From Apostichopus japonicus (lineage: Eukaryota > Echinodermata > Holothuroidea > Aspidochirotida > Stichopodidae): a DNA stretch of 64,000 bases. Positions 34,401 through 49,400 of this stretch are shown here, in pieces (the first letter of the stretch is position 1; each line of letters begins with the position of its first letter). The stretch is taken from NCBI RefSeq assembly GCF_037975245.1, contig NC_092582.1, positions 12,740,577 through 12,804,576 on the forward strand, in the 5' to 3' direction. The notes below the pieces were generated by a model that saw nothing but the letters and a program-made list of their open reading frames with translations, was not told where the DNA came from and did not search any database. A program made the position numbers and the translations under genes.

Positions 34401-37400
34401 TTGCTTCACTTAAATTTCTGCTATGATGGAAACTATAGTGATCTTGTGTTTACCTGCTCAGTGATGTGTAATAATTGAAAGTGATGTATCTAACCGTTCT
34501 TTAAATATAATTTTTTCGTATTTTTGCAGGTTGCGAAATTATTTGAAGACGATTCTCTGACTGTTGCCATCAAGTTGCACATTGCAGGGTTCACCATTTT
34601 GGAATCTGAACAGGTAATGGACTTTCCTAGTGTTGTTGTGCTATCTAGCAGAGAATGAAGAGAGTAGGTATAAATTTATGTGCATGCAACACTGACTGCA
34701 GAGTGCTCCTCTTACTTAGTCTTACGAAATTTAGAACAGGTTATATTTGTCTGTTAATCGCTAATATCTATGGACTTTTGAAGTAGTTTCTAATTCAAGG
34801 AGCACGAAGATATTTGTTTTATTTGTAAGAAGTAGGGAGGCAGTATTCGGACTGGAACGGCAGCCTAGGCCTCTGTTTCTCCTATCGCCGTAAATTAAGC
34901 ACATACAGTTCGCATGACACATTATTAGAAGGGAACTGTTTGATTGAGCAGCTCTTTCTGTTCGTTCTTCTTTCCAGGAAGAGCTGGATGTTTCTGATGA
35001 ACTTTCTGAGACTTTGAAATCTTTCTGTAAATGGCAGAAGGAAGATAAGTCAGATATTTCAATTTTGATAACCGGGTGAGTAATAGTCATTCGAATTCGA
35101 AACCATAATTTGAATGAAGTTCTGCTAAATTTGTATTAAAAAAACGACGGTAGTAGTTTCACGACATTGTTTTTTGTTGCTGTTATATATACGTCACACT
35201 CGTGATTAGTGATGTAGTAACAATTTGCACGCACCTAGTCAATTACAGTTGTTGCAATATGAAATACAGCAGCATATCATTCCAAATTCTAGCTAGGTTG
35301 GCTGGCTTCAAGTTTGTTGGAATACATTGAAGATCAAATGCAAGTTAGACATGACTAGACCCGTATTCTGTGAGCGGATTAACTAAGGTCATGCCTATTT
35401 GCTCGACAGCGATCCAAATAAGAAAATAGCACAATTTTATTCACATTGCATTCAGAAAAGATAGGGGTAGTGCCCTCAAAATTTTTCTAGGTGCTAGGGC
35501 CAGTCGGGAATGCAGGAATGTTATCCATTTGCCAGCCGGATGAATAACGACCAGCCAATCACTCACACTATTCCTGAGGCTGCTGGGATGAATAAGAAAT
35601 CATCATGTTATCCACCCAGCAGCTGGATAAATAAGGAGCACTGCATTGGACTGTGTCTTGTTATTGTTTACATTTTGACTGGTTACTGTAATAAACTTTC
35701 AAGTTTCAAACTCTGTACCTGATATATGTTCTGTTTCATATTTACAGAAGAGATTTACAAACTGGAGGAAACCATTTGGTAGCTGGCAAGGCTGCAGATA
35801 TTGCAGGTGCCTGTGATCCATTACGGAAGTGTATTGTTAGTGATGACAATGGACCATCTGGGTTGGCCCTCACACTTACCCATGAGATTGGGCATAGGTA
35901 CAGTATTTTCATACTAGTACATGTATAGCTTATGTTACATGTTTTTGTGTTTAATTTTGCAGTTCATCATTATGGAACATAAGAGAAGAAAATGGTCTAC
36001 CTTTGTGCCAAAAATACCTACAATGAAACTGTCATACGTTTGATATTTCAAATTGGTTTGACGAGATAGACATGTATAGCATACCAGTCACATGCAGGTT
36101 AGGATACATGTTGTACACATATAGCCTTCTAGAGGAATACTTTACTCATACCAGACAAGAATTGGTATGTAGGAGATAGCTAAATAACCTCTAGTATAAT
36201 AAATTTTAAAATGCTCGCTGTTTTAATTAGTTGTCCATCATATTTCTATGATATCTTCTTGCAGCCTCGGTATGTTCCATGACGACGCCTACAGTGATTG
36301 TCATGACGACCACTGGATCATGTCACCCACCGAGTCTTCTGAGGTTGCTCCTATGTGGTCTCCATGCAGCAACAATGATCTTTTGGCCTTCTTGAAGTAA
36401 GTTTACAGGATTTAGTTTTCTCTATCATCAACTTTTAGAGACCAGTGCAAGAGACTGAGATATATGTTGACCATATTGTTTTTTTTCCCTAGCTGCCCCT
36501 AAACTATGAAGAAAAGTTAAAAAAGAAGAGTTTCTCTGAAATGATACCATATACTATCTTACAAGAAGGTGGAAATTATTTTTAGTGGAAAATTCTCAGT
36601 GGGAAGAGCAAAGTCTGTGTTGGTCACAAGTTATTGCACATGGAAATTGAAAGACTTGCTCAATACCTCTTCAAATCCCTTAGTCTTTATTCCATTTGTT
36701 GCCAGAACTTGGTAACACACTCAAGCTTTATACCGAACTGGATTAGTCAAGATTTTCCAAACATATATAGTACAAATACTGAAATGGTGATCATTACACA
36801 TGATTTGTTTTGTCTTAGCTTATTTGGAGTGAAATTGATTCATGGTCAGAAAAAAGATTTGGAATTAAAGCAAAAAGTCTACCTACCCTATTGTTTGTGT
36901 TTATTCTAACTTGCAATGGTTTTAAGAAGTAATAATGTTTACCCAATAACAGAAGAAAGTAATATACTATTTTTTGTTCAAAATTCACTGTAGCTCACCA
37001 GAGTCTGCTTGCCTGGAGAACAAACCGGAAGGTCTTTCTCACTTTGATGGTCGTGCAGTTATCATGCAAGGAATGTATATTGATGCCACTCAACAGTGCC
37101 AGCATCTTCATGGCAAAGATGCCAAGGCAAACCCAAAGTTTGTAAACAAAATGGTAAGTACCCAGTTTCATGAGCACTATTTGTTTTTTTTAAAAAGGAA
37201 TGAAAAAGGAAATGTTTTTATAGATGTTGGGTTAAGTGCTAGCAGTAGCAGTTTTGTTATCATTACTTAGCTTAACCTGGCATGGTTTGATTTAGCTAGT
37301 TAATAAATCTCCATACACATGAAGGTTTTGCAGGATCCTAGTTTTCATCTTGGAAAAAGTACCAAATTGAAGGTTTTTTCTATGAAAACTCAACTAAACC

Positions 37401-40400
37401 ATTCTTAGGTAGAGTGTTCAGCATAATTTTTCAATACTTTGTGTTGAAAGTGTAAATGTTTTTTTTTTTTATGAAGAAGACATTTAATTGCAAATGTTTA
37501 ATTGACTGCTTTAACATGATAATTTCTTACATGTCATTCCTTCCAGGATCTTTGCTCCGATCTTCACTGCATGATCGACGGGAAAGAAGTTGACACATTC
37601 AGCGCAGCCTTGGATGGTACCCAGTGTGGTTCAAACAAGAGACAGGTGTCAATTTTTCTCTTTCTTATATTAACATTTCGTTCTTCTTGTGTTAAAGGTC
37701 TTTCGTATTACTCCCAAATATGCTAGAGAGATAAATATAGCACAGCTGTGTTAAAAAATCTATAAGCATTTTTACTGCGACCCTCAAAAACATTTCACTA
37801 ATCAACACAGTTTGTCATCTACTTGGGCACTCCACAATGTCTACGAACAATAAGAAGAGGCCCAGCACCTCCCTCTTGAAAACTCCTAGCAAACTTTACC
37901 TGAGCACACTCAAATCTGGGTCCAATACTGGTCACCTTTAGTTGTTATCATAATAATGAGAGGATTTCATCTATGTCAGAGCAACAAAATCTATTTGTTG
38001 TGCATGTTTTGTCCATAATTTTGTACGTTCCATGAGTCGTTTTGCAAGAGCTTTGCCTTCAGTCGTTGAATGCCAATACTAACTGCATTAATTTCTGTAA
38101 AAGTTATGCCCATTGGTGGAAATGTTTAGCTGATAATTTAAATCACTGTGGCGTCGAAAAAGAATTCTAACTGAATTTCCTTCACATCTTAACTTGTGGA
38201 TAGATGCATCATTGGATTAAAGTAGTTACTCTCTGTAGGTGAGCTCATCAGGAAGGGAGTCTTTCCTCAGTCAATCCTCTTACTGATTTTAAAACAATAA
38301 AATTTAAGAAACATGTAAAAACTGTCTTTGGTTTAGCTAATTTTTTGGTAATAACTTGGATTTTTTTAAGTCTTCCTTGTGTTATTTTTGTGGATTTACT
38401 TCATACATTAACTTTTCATCTGTTTGCAACTTTCCTGTGCTTTTTAAAATGTATTACCTCTATTTTGTTTACTTCGTCCTGTTATTTGAGCATTTATATT
38501 GTTTTGGAGAAGGCACGCTATAATTTTGGAATATTATGATATTATGATTATTATTATTATTATTATAACTGATTTCAAGGAACAGAAAGGCAACAGGGTC
38601 TTTAATTATATCTATCATCATTTAAAATTTTGGCTCGTTAAATATATTTTAATTTTCAAAAATATGATTTATTATTCTTGTATTTTGCCAATGAAAAGTC
38701 CAGGATTTGATATTTTATAGTCTCCTGTTTCCATTTGCCTTTGTTAAACTGTCTTGATTTTGAAAATTTCCTCAAGTAATGAGGTGATAATGTCAGAGCT
38801 CTTGTAAGGAAAACTGGTAAACTTTTGTTCGAAACTGCAAAGAGAGTTATTCTGTCTATTTATTTCTCCAGATTTGTCTACAAGGATCATGTGTTAATGC
38901 ATACAGTACACAGATATGTGCAGACAATCCTGGTGGCATTTGTGTTCCTGAGTAAGTGACCTCTCTGAACAAGTTTTTGCAATGTGTTAGAAATGGCTCT
39001 TTTAATTTTTTTGAAAGTCCGGTCATCAGCCAAGAGAGTGGATTGAAATAAATACTTGCAAACGTTAGCAGACCTGCCAACTAGTACGTTTTTGCTGTAT
39101 TTCGTACGGAAAATCCTTGAAAATATGGGCAAACGTTTTTTCTTTAAAAAAAAATACAGATTTTGCTACACCGTTGGATTGGAATTCACAAACGTACACG
39201 ACTGCAATAAGACTAGTCATGACCTCACTTGTGACCCTGAATTCAGCATGATAACCACTGATCTAACTTACTTATTGCTACTTATTACTTTTAATGTATA
39301 TTCAATCTCTGTCTAACATATATATATTGTGTAGTAGTACTGTATAATACAATGTTAGGTATTGCAGGGTGTGACTATAATGACCCAGTTAAGATGATAG
39401 GTTTCATCAAAACATGTAATTTATTAAATGTAGTAAAGCTGCTTTCTACAAGGATGAAATTGGTTCATGCTGGAGTTGTCCACCCTGTTAACTTCAGCGG
39501 TGCCAAAGTGATTTGCTCTGTGAATCCTCATTCAAGAATATTTCACACCTTTGCCCCCTCCCCCCCACCCCTCTCCCGCTTCTCTTTTCCAAGTTGGTAT
39601 CTTTGCCTTTAAAACCACAAAGTCTGTTGTTCTAATGAATTATTGAAATGCCTTCATTATGCAGGTGGATCACAGACAACTGGGATGAATGTGTAAATTG
39701 CTTTGAGTCCAGGGATATTTTCTGTGTTGAATTCCAAGATGATGGAAGCATATTGCTTGTTACCAATCTCAATCGCTGTCCAGCTCAGCAACCAGCCACT
39801 ACAAGATTCTGTTGTAATGCTACGTAAGTATTCTCATGGTTTTTATATCGTTTGTTTTTGTTTCATGTTCTACATTTTGTAGGTATGAACTAGCTAGCTT
39901 GTATGTGTGTATGTATGAATACGTTATGGAAAAGAAGATGGGGAAGGTTTGTACGTTAAAGAAGCGAGGTTGTGAATTGTTTCTTTTGAATAAGTTGAAT
40001 GTGCTGTTGGGTTTAAGAAATTGACACAACCATGCATGAATGATAATGACAAAATTTAGTTGGATTTTAAACTTCTTATTTATCTACACCTTGCTTTTTT
40101 GCATCCTCTGTGGAAAACAAAATTGTAGCCTTGCTTAGCTAGTTAATGGACGTTTTTTTTTTTTTTTTTTTGTAGCATGGTTCATTTGATGTTTTAGACC
40201 TTTTTTGGGTGTGTCAATAATGCAGTTTACAATCAATTCTATTCAACATTACGGTGTGGGATTGTTACATCATCAAACAGAAACCAACTTTTCTAAAAAG
40301 TTTGAATGAGATTGTGTTGCTTTGGGATCTGACGGTACTCATTTATTGATCTCAAAAACGAAACTCAGAAACTGAGTGTTAAAAATGTATCATGAATCTC

Positions 40401-43400
40401 GGGGAACGAAATCGGATGGTTTGGTAGTTGAATTGAAAGGCAGATCAGACCAAATTTTTTTTTCATTCTCTCTCATCCAACAGTATGTTAGAGGTGAATC
40501 TGACAATGTACTTGTTAAACAATTTGTACACTACCAGAGTTAAACTTTTTGAGGGCAGATTTGTATATTCACTTTAGTGACCGTTGAATAAAGTAAGCCT
40601 TTCTTCCGTGACATTTGTTACCTTGAAAAGTCTTGCATGGTACTTTTGCTTTCTCGTAGATCCACATTCAGCTACTTTACGGGCCCCTATGGAGAATGTT
40701 CTGCAACGTGCGGCACCGCAGTACAGACCAGAGTCGTGCAATGTCGTGACGAGAACGGTGCTACCGTCGAGGACAGTTCCTGCAGCGAAACAAAACCCGA
40801 CACTCAACGAATCTGTACCGGTCTACCGGCCTGCCCTACCCAGAATACTTACTCGATATTTGCGGGTGCATTTTCACAGGTGCGTTTGCTAAGAACGTCA
40901 GCAGAAATTAGTCTGGAATTCTTTTGCACACTTAAAACTTCCTGTTCAGACGCTTTGAATGCCAAAACCTGGGGAAAAGAGAACAAGGGCGCGATCGGCT
41001 CTATGCAAATTGCGCGATGATAAACGGAAGGAATCATGCTGCAGTAATCCACAAAATTTTCTTCTCATTATCAATTTTGTCTCTAGATGAAGAGCACCAA
41101 AGTTAATTTGGTTTTCTAACTGCCACCAACAACGCAGACATTAATAGTTGAATAAAACAGTGTGGGTATCATGTTTAACGATTGAAGAACCTGCAGAATA
41201 GGCTTAAGAACAGTTTTCATCATACCGTAACTGTTGATTAGAACCGTCCTTTGTTTTTATTTTAATTCAATCTTATGTTTGTTCGCCTTTGTGCAGTGCT
41301 CAGTTACCTGTGGTCAGGGCACTCAAACGAGGACTGTATTTTGCATCAGGAACAACGCCGTACAAGTGGACCCCTCGGAGTGTGCTAATAATGGTCTCGA
41401 GGTACCAGCTAGCGAGCAAGTTTGCAACCTGGGGCCTTGTGAAGCAGAAACATATAGATTTATAGCTGGGACATTTGGTGCAGTGAGTATTCATTGTTGT
41501 TACAATACGGACAAATATTTCTTTCTTTCTGTATCTTGTGAAGATTCAGACATTTGTTAGTTGACCGCATCGTAAAATGAGACAAAAATGGCTGAATAGT
41601 GTGACCCTTAAATATTTTAACGTGATCTTTATTTTAACCAAGAAGTATTTCTTTCCGTGGCAAGTTCACACAAGATGCACCATGGTCATTGTGTTCTGCA
41701 GAAACATAATTTTCTGAATGCTTTTCATGAATTGATCAATTTATTGATACTAAGATTTCTGCAACAGTTCAGTTCATTTGCATGGCAAAGAAATGAACTA
41801 AAGGTCTTCAGTAGTGGCACCGTAATTTTAGCACGCTAAAGTTGCTAGAAAATTCCAAAATTACTTTCCTTGTGGTTTCCGCTCCCCAATAATTATTGCC
41901 AGACATAAAGGATCGTGAAAATAGACATTGTTGGTGAAAATATTTAGAGGTTTTAATATGTTTTTTTTGTTGTTGAAAAGTTGCATATGATTCACTCTAA
42001 AACTCAAATTTATCATTAGAATGAAAGGTTTAGACTAATGGTGAATTAAATATTCCGGTTGCTGAAACTGATTATTCAATATTTCGAATCAGTCTCAATT
42101 TTATTTCAGTCAATCAATCACAAGTATCAAACATTACAAAATGATGAGATTAAAATATGAGAGCAGGATCATTGGTATTGAAAGCAAACAATATGAACTA
42201 GCTTATTAAATCACACTAAACGTGTAGAACTTATAGTGGAAAGAAAATTGATCGAGGAATGTGCTAGAAAAAGTTCAATAAAATATGTGGAGTATGAGTC
42301 CAGAGATCAACAAGAACAAGCAACAAGAAAAAAGGATGAGGAGAAATGGAGACGCAGAACCCACCCATCCCACCATGTACCCCTCCATCACTACGACCCA
42401 GGCTACAGTGAACTACAAAAATGAGTATAGGAATATGTAGATAACAAAGGAGCTTTGTAAATAAGTTAACAAGTTAGCATGGTATGCAATCTGTTTTTTA
42501 TGGCTTTGTCTTTTCCTATGGGTATATCTTGGACAGTCTTGTCTATTATGGTTGTAAAGCCTTTTGCTGGTTGTGGATGTTCCCCTCTGGCTGTCACCCC
42601 TCCCGGTAGTGTCCGTACTTTACGATGCACGGGTAGTCATGTCCCTTGCTGCTGCTGCTACTGCTTGGTTTGTTGTTCGTTGATGGTATGCGCGGCTAGC
42701 AGATCATAAGTCACACATATTTGCGATAGGGATTGGTTTGACAGATTGAACCGGATGGACCTCCGGTATACTTTCTGACGTATGTCTGTCGATTCTCATC
42801 CCACGAAAAGTGTCGCAAAGGAAGGTTACCGTGGTAATGTTAAAATGTTGTCGACTTTGTCGGACAACCTTCTGAGCAGTCAAGTCTCCAAGTATCGTTT
42901 TTTTATTGTTTCTGCTATCCGGTCTACTTTTACAACTTTGAGCCGTCCTATTTTAATTTTCACGTAGAGGGATACTTGTCCAGGGGGGGAAAATGAAATT
43001 CTAAATATCTGTAACCTTTCATTGCAGTGCTCCGTGACATGTGGAGTTGGCAGCCAGTCGCGAGTGGTGATCTGTGTGAACTCTGACAATAGCAGAGTGG
43101 ATGAGGTGTTTTGCACTGCTGCTAGCCTGGTGAAACCTACAGAGACACAAGCTTGTTTTCTACCAGATTGTAACGAAAACGTCTTTGTATATACAGCTGA
43201 GGCCTTTCCTGAGGTGAGTCCCCTCAAAACTATGTTCTGAGATCTGAATTTCAAAACTTGTGGATTAATAGTCTCATTTTGATCTGATATAGTTGTTTGC
43301 TCATTAAAGATGTTTCTCAAGGTATTGTAATACACTAATGACATTCATACTAAATCATCTAATTTCTGTTTTAAAAAAATTTCAATTGGGTGCGGAGGCC

Positions 43401-46400
43401 AATGTTGCAGAAGAACAAAGTGCTCACCAAAGGCAAACCCACTAAGGCTGGGGAGTTATTTTTATTATATGGTGGGAGGGGGGGGAAGGGAGACAAGGGG
43501 GTCTCATAGGCAATAAGGATGTGTACACCAGGCCAGGATCTCACTCTTGACTTTCCTTTTCTCATGCAAAGTGCACAATAACCTGTGGAACGGCTGTCCT
43601 TACTCGTTCTATCACCTGCGTCAACCAGAATGGGGACGTCTTTCCGGATGCCATCTGCGACGGTCTCGGCCTAGTGAGACCGGATGAAGCCTTTGTGTGT
43701 GTGCTGCCAGCCTGCCCTACATTTGGTTATGTGGCTGGTACCTTTGGAGAGGTTTGTTAAAAAACAAAATTAGGACTTTCGCAAAAATGCTTCTTTTATG
43801 ATTTTTTTTTTAATAGCAAATAAAAGGGAACCTTAAATAGTGCAGAATGTGTTATTTTGGAAATTTGTGGTCATTTCTCCAAACCCTGCTCGAAGTTTGC
43901 ACTAATATGCTTGATTGTCTCGCAATGCCTTTTTTTCCACAAAGTTGTCAAATATTTGTCATAAAGAATGTAGTTTCTTGGTGTTGGTTAACTTTATGGA
44001 TTAGCTCACCTGTTACTTTGTGTGTGCACATTTTCAACAGATAGACCTAGGCAAATATCCCTTTTTGTCATATTTTGTCATATTTCAAGTAAAGAACAGG
44101 ATTTGTTGCAAATTCGAGGATGTTCGATAAAGCATGATACAGATCAACTTTATTGACATCATTGACGACGATACTTCAACCAAAACTTTGGCAGAGTTTC
44201 ATAATTTTTTCATCAAAAATATCAAAATGCATTTTAAAAATACACATTTAGGTATAAAACACATTGCAACAGATTCTGGGCAATCTATATATAATAATTG
44301 TTCCATTGCAACCAAATTTGAGCATTTAACCAGATTTTTTTAATCCTTCCAGACTTTTTTCGGAATTCCAAATTTGGGTAAAGTCTGAATGTTTCATTTA
44401 TTTTTATTGTTTTATTTACGTCATTCATATCCCTACACATAACAGTCGATTTGTTGGTCGTGTTTTCTCCCTAGTGCTCGACATCTTGCGGCAGTGGTGT
44501 TCAACTTCGTGCGGTGAATTGTGTCAATGAACTGTCCAACATTATCGTAGGAGATGAGTTTTGTACGGAACAAAAACCAGAGGAATTTCAATCCTGTTCT
44601 AACGGGCCGTGTGCAGTAACGTAAGTGCAGCCTCGGGCATTTCCTTTCCGTCGTTCAGGATAAGTTTAATATGAACCGAGTATGACAAGTCTTGACTTGC
44701 CTACTGTTTTATGGTAAAACCAATGTCAAGGCAAGGACATCAGGAAAGTGTTAACCCTGCAGTCACCGCTTCAAATCCCATTTTGATAATCTTGTTGCTG
44801 TTCTTAGGATTGGTCTCGTTTTGCCAAACAAACATTGCAACAGTTCCTTTGTCGCAAACTGTTCCCTGGTGGATTGAAAAAAGGTTAAAATTAGGTGATA
44901 GTGTCTCATTGGAGGGAGGGAAAGTATTTCAAAAGAGTCAAGAAGGTTTCACAATAGATGACTGTTTTCATCTTCTCACTGAAACAGATGATCGTTTAAA
45001 TTTTTAGATTCTAGCCAATTGGACTAAACTAGTTATGTCGCTGATAGTATAGTATATAGTACAGCGTGACTGCTGTTGAATTTTTTAGGTCAGAAACAGA
45101 ATGGATCAATTTGCCTCACACAGCATTGGATTCTAAGAGTTTGATGAATAAGTCCTGCCAAGTCTCTGATAGCATAGATTGTGGGAAACGTCTCTTCAGA
45201 AAAAGCATTATGTGATACAAGTTCCAAACATTGCTCTCTCTACAGATACCGGTATGTTGCGGGTCCTTATGGAGCTTGCAGCTGCGATGGAATTCAAACT
45301 CGCCTGATCCTTTGTGTCTCTGTGGATGGCCTCATCTTTAGCCCGGTCAACAGCTCTCTTTGTGTCGCTAATAATGTCGATCCTATCACACAGTCCCTAC
45401 CGTGTACTGCCCCTGTCACCTGCTCATCTCCTGTGTGGGTCGCTACAGAGTTTAGCTCGGTATTCACATAAAACTTCCCATTTCTGAAGTTTTTTTTTTT
45501 TAAATTTTTGCCCTCTTACCCACAGTGTTTAATTACGCCTACCTACAGTGTTTATAGAGACGTGAAATTTTGCTCAATATATATCTATAAATTAAGTGCA
45601 TGTTGTCCAGAAGGAAAGAGCAATACTGCCCTCTTTGATTCCTGTAAACTATGTATGTTTATACAGTATGTAATGACAGTTATGCTGAACCTGGTCATTG
45701 AGCCCTTTTCGGTGGTCTGCCACGCCCTTCCTGTTCAGCAATCTTAACATGACAAAACATATCATAACAGAATAAGTTTAATCACACACGTGCTACAGCT
45801 GCAAATCAATCAATGTATTTATGATGCTTGTTGGGTCGTTTCACCGTACATGACCCTATATCTTTCTGTTTTCTTATGACGGTAGTGCTCTGTCACGTGT
45901 GGTACAGGAATCCAGACTAGAGTTGTGTTCTGTGCGGAGAGTCTGGCATCCAACACCCCGGTAGCGGACGAGCTCTGTGTCCCAGGAGATAAGCCGTCGG
46001 AATTCCAGGGATGTAATACAGGAGTGGAATGTCCACCAGAGTGAGTCCAGATTTAATAGCAGGATAAATCTTTCCAGCTCATTTATCATTTCATAGTAAA
46101 TTTCCTTTTTATTAAAAGATTAAGTCATTTTTTTAGGTTTAGGCTTAATACGTATTAATGTTAGTCAGTTTTGTGGTGATAATAAAACCTGGAAGCTTCA
46201 ATATCCAAGCTGGAAGGATGTTAGATAACATAACCAGTTCAACAACAATCAAAACCAGTGAGATTTGGGATACCAATTAAGTTATGCTCATATTAAGTAA
46301 TGCTCATATCAAGTTATGTTCATATTAAGTTATGCTCATATTAACTTATACTCATATTAGGCTATGCTCATTTTAAGTTATGCTCGTATTCAGATGTGCT

Positions 46401-49400
46401 TGTATAAAGTTATATTCAATTAATTTATATTCATTTAATTTAATGTTCAGTTATTTTGTTCAATTAAGTCATGTTCAATATCAATTCAGGTATGTTCATA
46501 CCAGTATGGTTACCTTCAGTACAATCATTGCACATTCAGACCTGTTTCTGTGGAAGAGTTCCCTTTTGATGTATTTTTTTCTTTATCTTCTGTCTTTCCT
46601 CACATCTGTATAATTTCTGTCTGTAGTCTAACTTATCAACCTCTCCTGCCTCTCCTCTGTTCTCAGGTATATTTGGTTAGGTACCGAGTTTTCCCAGTGT
46701 TCCGTAACCTGTGGCGAGGGCATCCGCACACGAACAGTCTTTTGCTACAGCATCGGGTTAACGGGAGCACTCGAGCAAGTAGATACTGCCAACTGCAATG
46801 CAGCCGAGGAACTTGAATCAGTCGTGGTCTGCACAGAGGGACCGTGTGACGGTGTGTTCATAGCCTCGGAATGGTCCGCTGTAAGTTGATACTTTTCGTG
46901 CGAAGTTTTTCAAAGGAGAAAACCTTTTTCAGATGGAATTTTAGCCTTTGAAGAAGATCCTGCTAGGATCAAAACGGCAGGCCAACTTACTTTTACACAT
47001 ACTCTTACACAGGCTCTCTAGTGGATAAGCAGTTTGCTAACAGTTTTATTTTATTTTTATTTCAATATGTAATTAGTAAAATATTTGCATGAATGACACA
47101 GAATTTTTATCAGATTAATTTTTTTACCAGAAAAAACTTTTGAAATTCTTTCCAACATCCTTGTTAAAGAGTGAAAGATTTCAATTTATAATTTTTGTTT
47201 GTTTTGCACTTCAAGTGTTCGGTGACCTGTGGGGAAGGAACGCAAAGCAGGACTGTTCAATGCTCGCGCGACAAGAGCAACATTGTCCCTCTACCTCTCG
47301 ATGAATGCGACGGGGATGTACCCGCGGATACAAGAGCTTGTTACCTCCAACCTTGTCCGCCTGCATCTGGTTGCGATGTCTCCTTGGAAGCTCGAGTCAC
47401 CAGTACCTCAATCAGCAGCCCTAACTACCCTGCCAACTACCCCAGCGACCTGGAATGCCCCACGGTGATCAGAGCCACCGAGGGGAACCACGTGGAAATC
47501 ACGTTTACAGACTTTGTTTTGGAAGGAGGCTGCAATTATGATTACGTATCTGTGAGTACACACTATACTAAAGGGAACTGTTTAATGCTTCTTTTGAAAT
47601 GTTCTAGATCAGAGAAATGGGAGGGGGGTGGGGGAGAGGGTGGTAGGTGTTGTTTCTTTAGTTGTTTAATTGTGAAAGTTTTATTTTGTATGTTCTTCCT
47701 TTTGTTGAAAATTTGATATTTTTTTGGAACATTTTAAAATGTTTTGAATGTTGGTGAGATAAACTGCTCACGCCCTCAGGATGGGTTGATGGAAGCATTC
47801 CTGATTCCAAGAGGGGTATAAGAATAAAGTCCCTTTATTAGTCGTAGCCTTGATTTAAAAAAAATCTATTGCTGTAATAAAGTCACCAGTTTCAGATATT
47901 TTTTCAGTAGCTGCATGAGTGCATTCTTTGAAACAAAATAAAAATTCTGGTTTGCGAATTTGCATCGTCATTCACCGTGCATGTTAGCAATTTCTTATGC
48001 ATTTTGCTGTTTTTCTTGATTTGAAGCTGGTGGATACACTAAATAACAACACAGAGACTCTTCTATGCGATGAGGGCAGTATTTCTGAATTGCCGTATAC
48101 TTATAAATCGGTCGGTCCCGTGGTCCAACTGCTCTTTAAGACGGACGTCAGCATCCAGAGACGAGGATACATAGGGTCTTTCCAGGCAGTCACCAACGAT
48201 GTCTACGAGTATATTACTGGAAATTATTCAGAGGTGAGAACCACGACTAAATCTTTCTCTTTGTTGTTTTAATACCAATCAAGATTTAATATCGATAAGA
48301 TTCTGCAATAAAAAGATGACTTAACAAATAAAATAAATGTTGATATGTGGTAGACTGTTGGAGAACAACTTCTATACCAACATTTTTTTTTTTGTGGAGA
48401 AATGAACTTTAAACAGGTGAGGTTCATCAACTAAAACGACTGGCCTATCAAATCTAATACTCATATCAAAGACTAAAATTCTGCCCTCCAAAAAAATGTC
48501 ATCCTATAACCATTGAAATACTTCTTACCAAACTGGACATGACACCTTCAGAAAGTTCAGTTCCACTGAAATCAAATTTTTCCTTATCTTTGTGGAATTG
48601 GCAATATGATGAAAGAAATTACTTTCAATGAAAGTCATGATCAGACATTCATTTGAAAATAACATTAAAGCTACGGTGGGGACATAATAATCACCCAAAT
48701 AATTTTTGTAAGTTATAATTTTCCAGTATGCTTTAATACCGTATGAGAGAATACAATTTTTTACTTGATATTGTCGAGCTGACCTGTTTGAACCCCTTGG
48801 CATGCATTTCTCTTAAGGGGGGGGGGGTTGGGAACTTTGCCCCCCTCCATGCCCTCCCCTTTTACCCCTTGTCTTATTGTCTTTGGTATTCGCTTTAACC
48901 TTTGTTTCATTTTTACAGTGTGACACTACTTGTGGTGAGGGCATACAAATTCGAGAAGTCTTCTGTATGTTAAATGGACAAGTGGTAGACTTGGCCGAGT
49001 GTGCTGGTTTGGATAGCCCGGCAACCGCTAGGACATGCACATTGGCTATCTGTCCTGGACCAGATGGTCAGTAGCTTCAGTTCATAGCTGTGTCTGTATT
49101 AATTTCATTGACAGTTTGTGTATTAGAAGGCAAAATTGTGGCAAAATTGATACATTCACCTTTCTCATGGAGAACACTCATAATTTCTAGGGAAAAAATG
49201 ACTACTATGATCCTTAACACGTTTTCATTAAGATAAATTACCTTTTTTTGCTAAGAACAAATCTTTGAAGCTGATAATGTAAAAATCTTGACAACTTAAT
49301 TGTGACTACTGGCTGTCTCATTTTGTTATTCAAATTATTCATTTTATTCATATATTTACTCATTTAATTCATAGATTGGTACAAGCTAATGCAGTTAAGA

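Noticed and set aside
42880-43344. 154-codon minus-strand open frame
   Set aside because: It is antisense to the TSP1 exon 43028-43213; the plus strand has the Cys pattern and splice sites.
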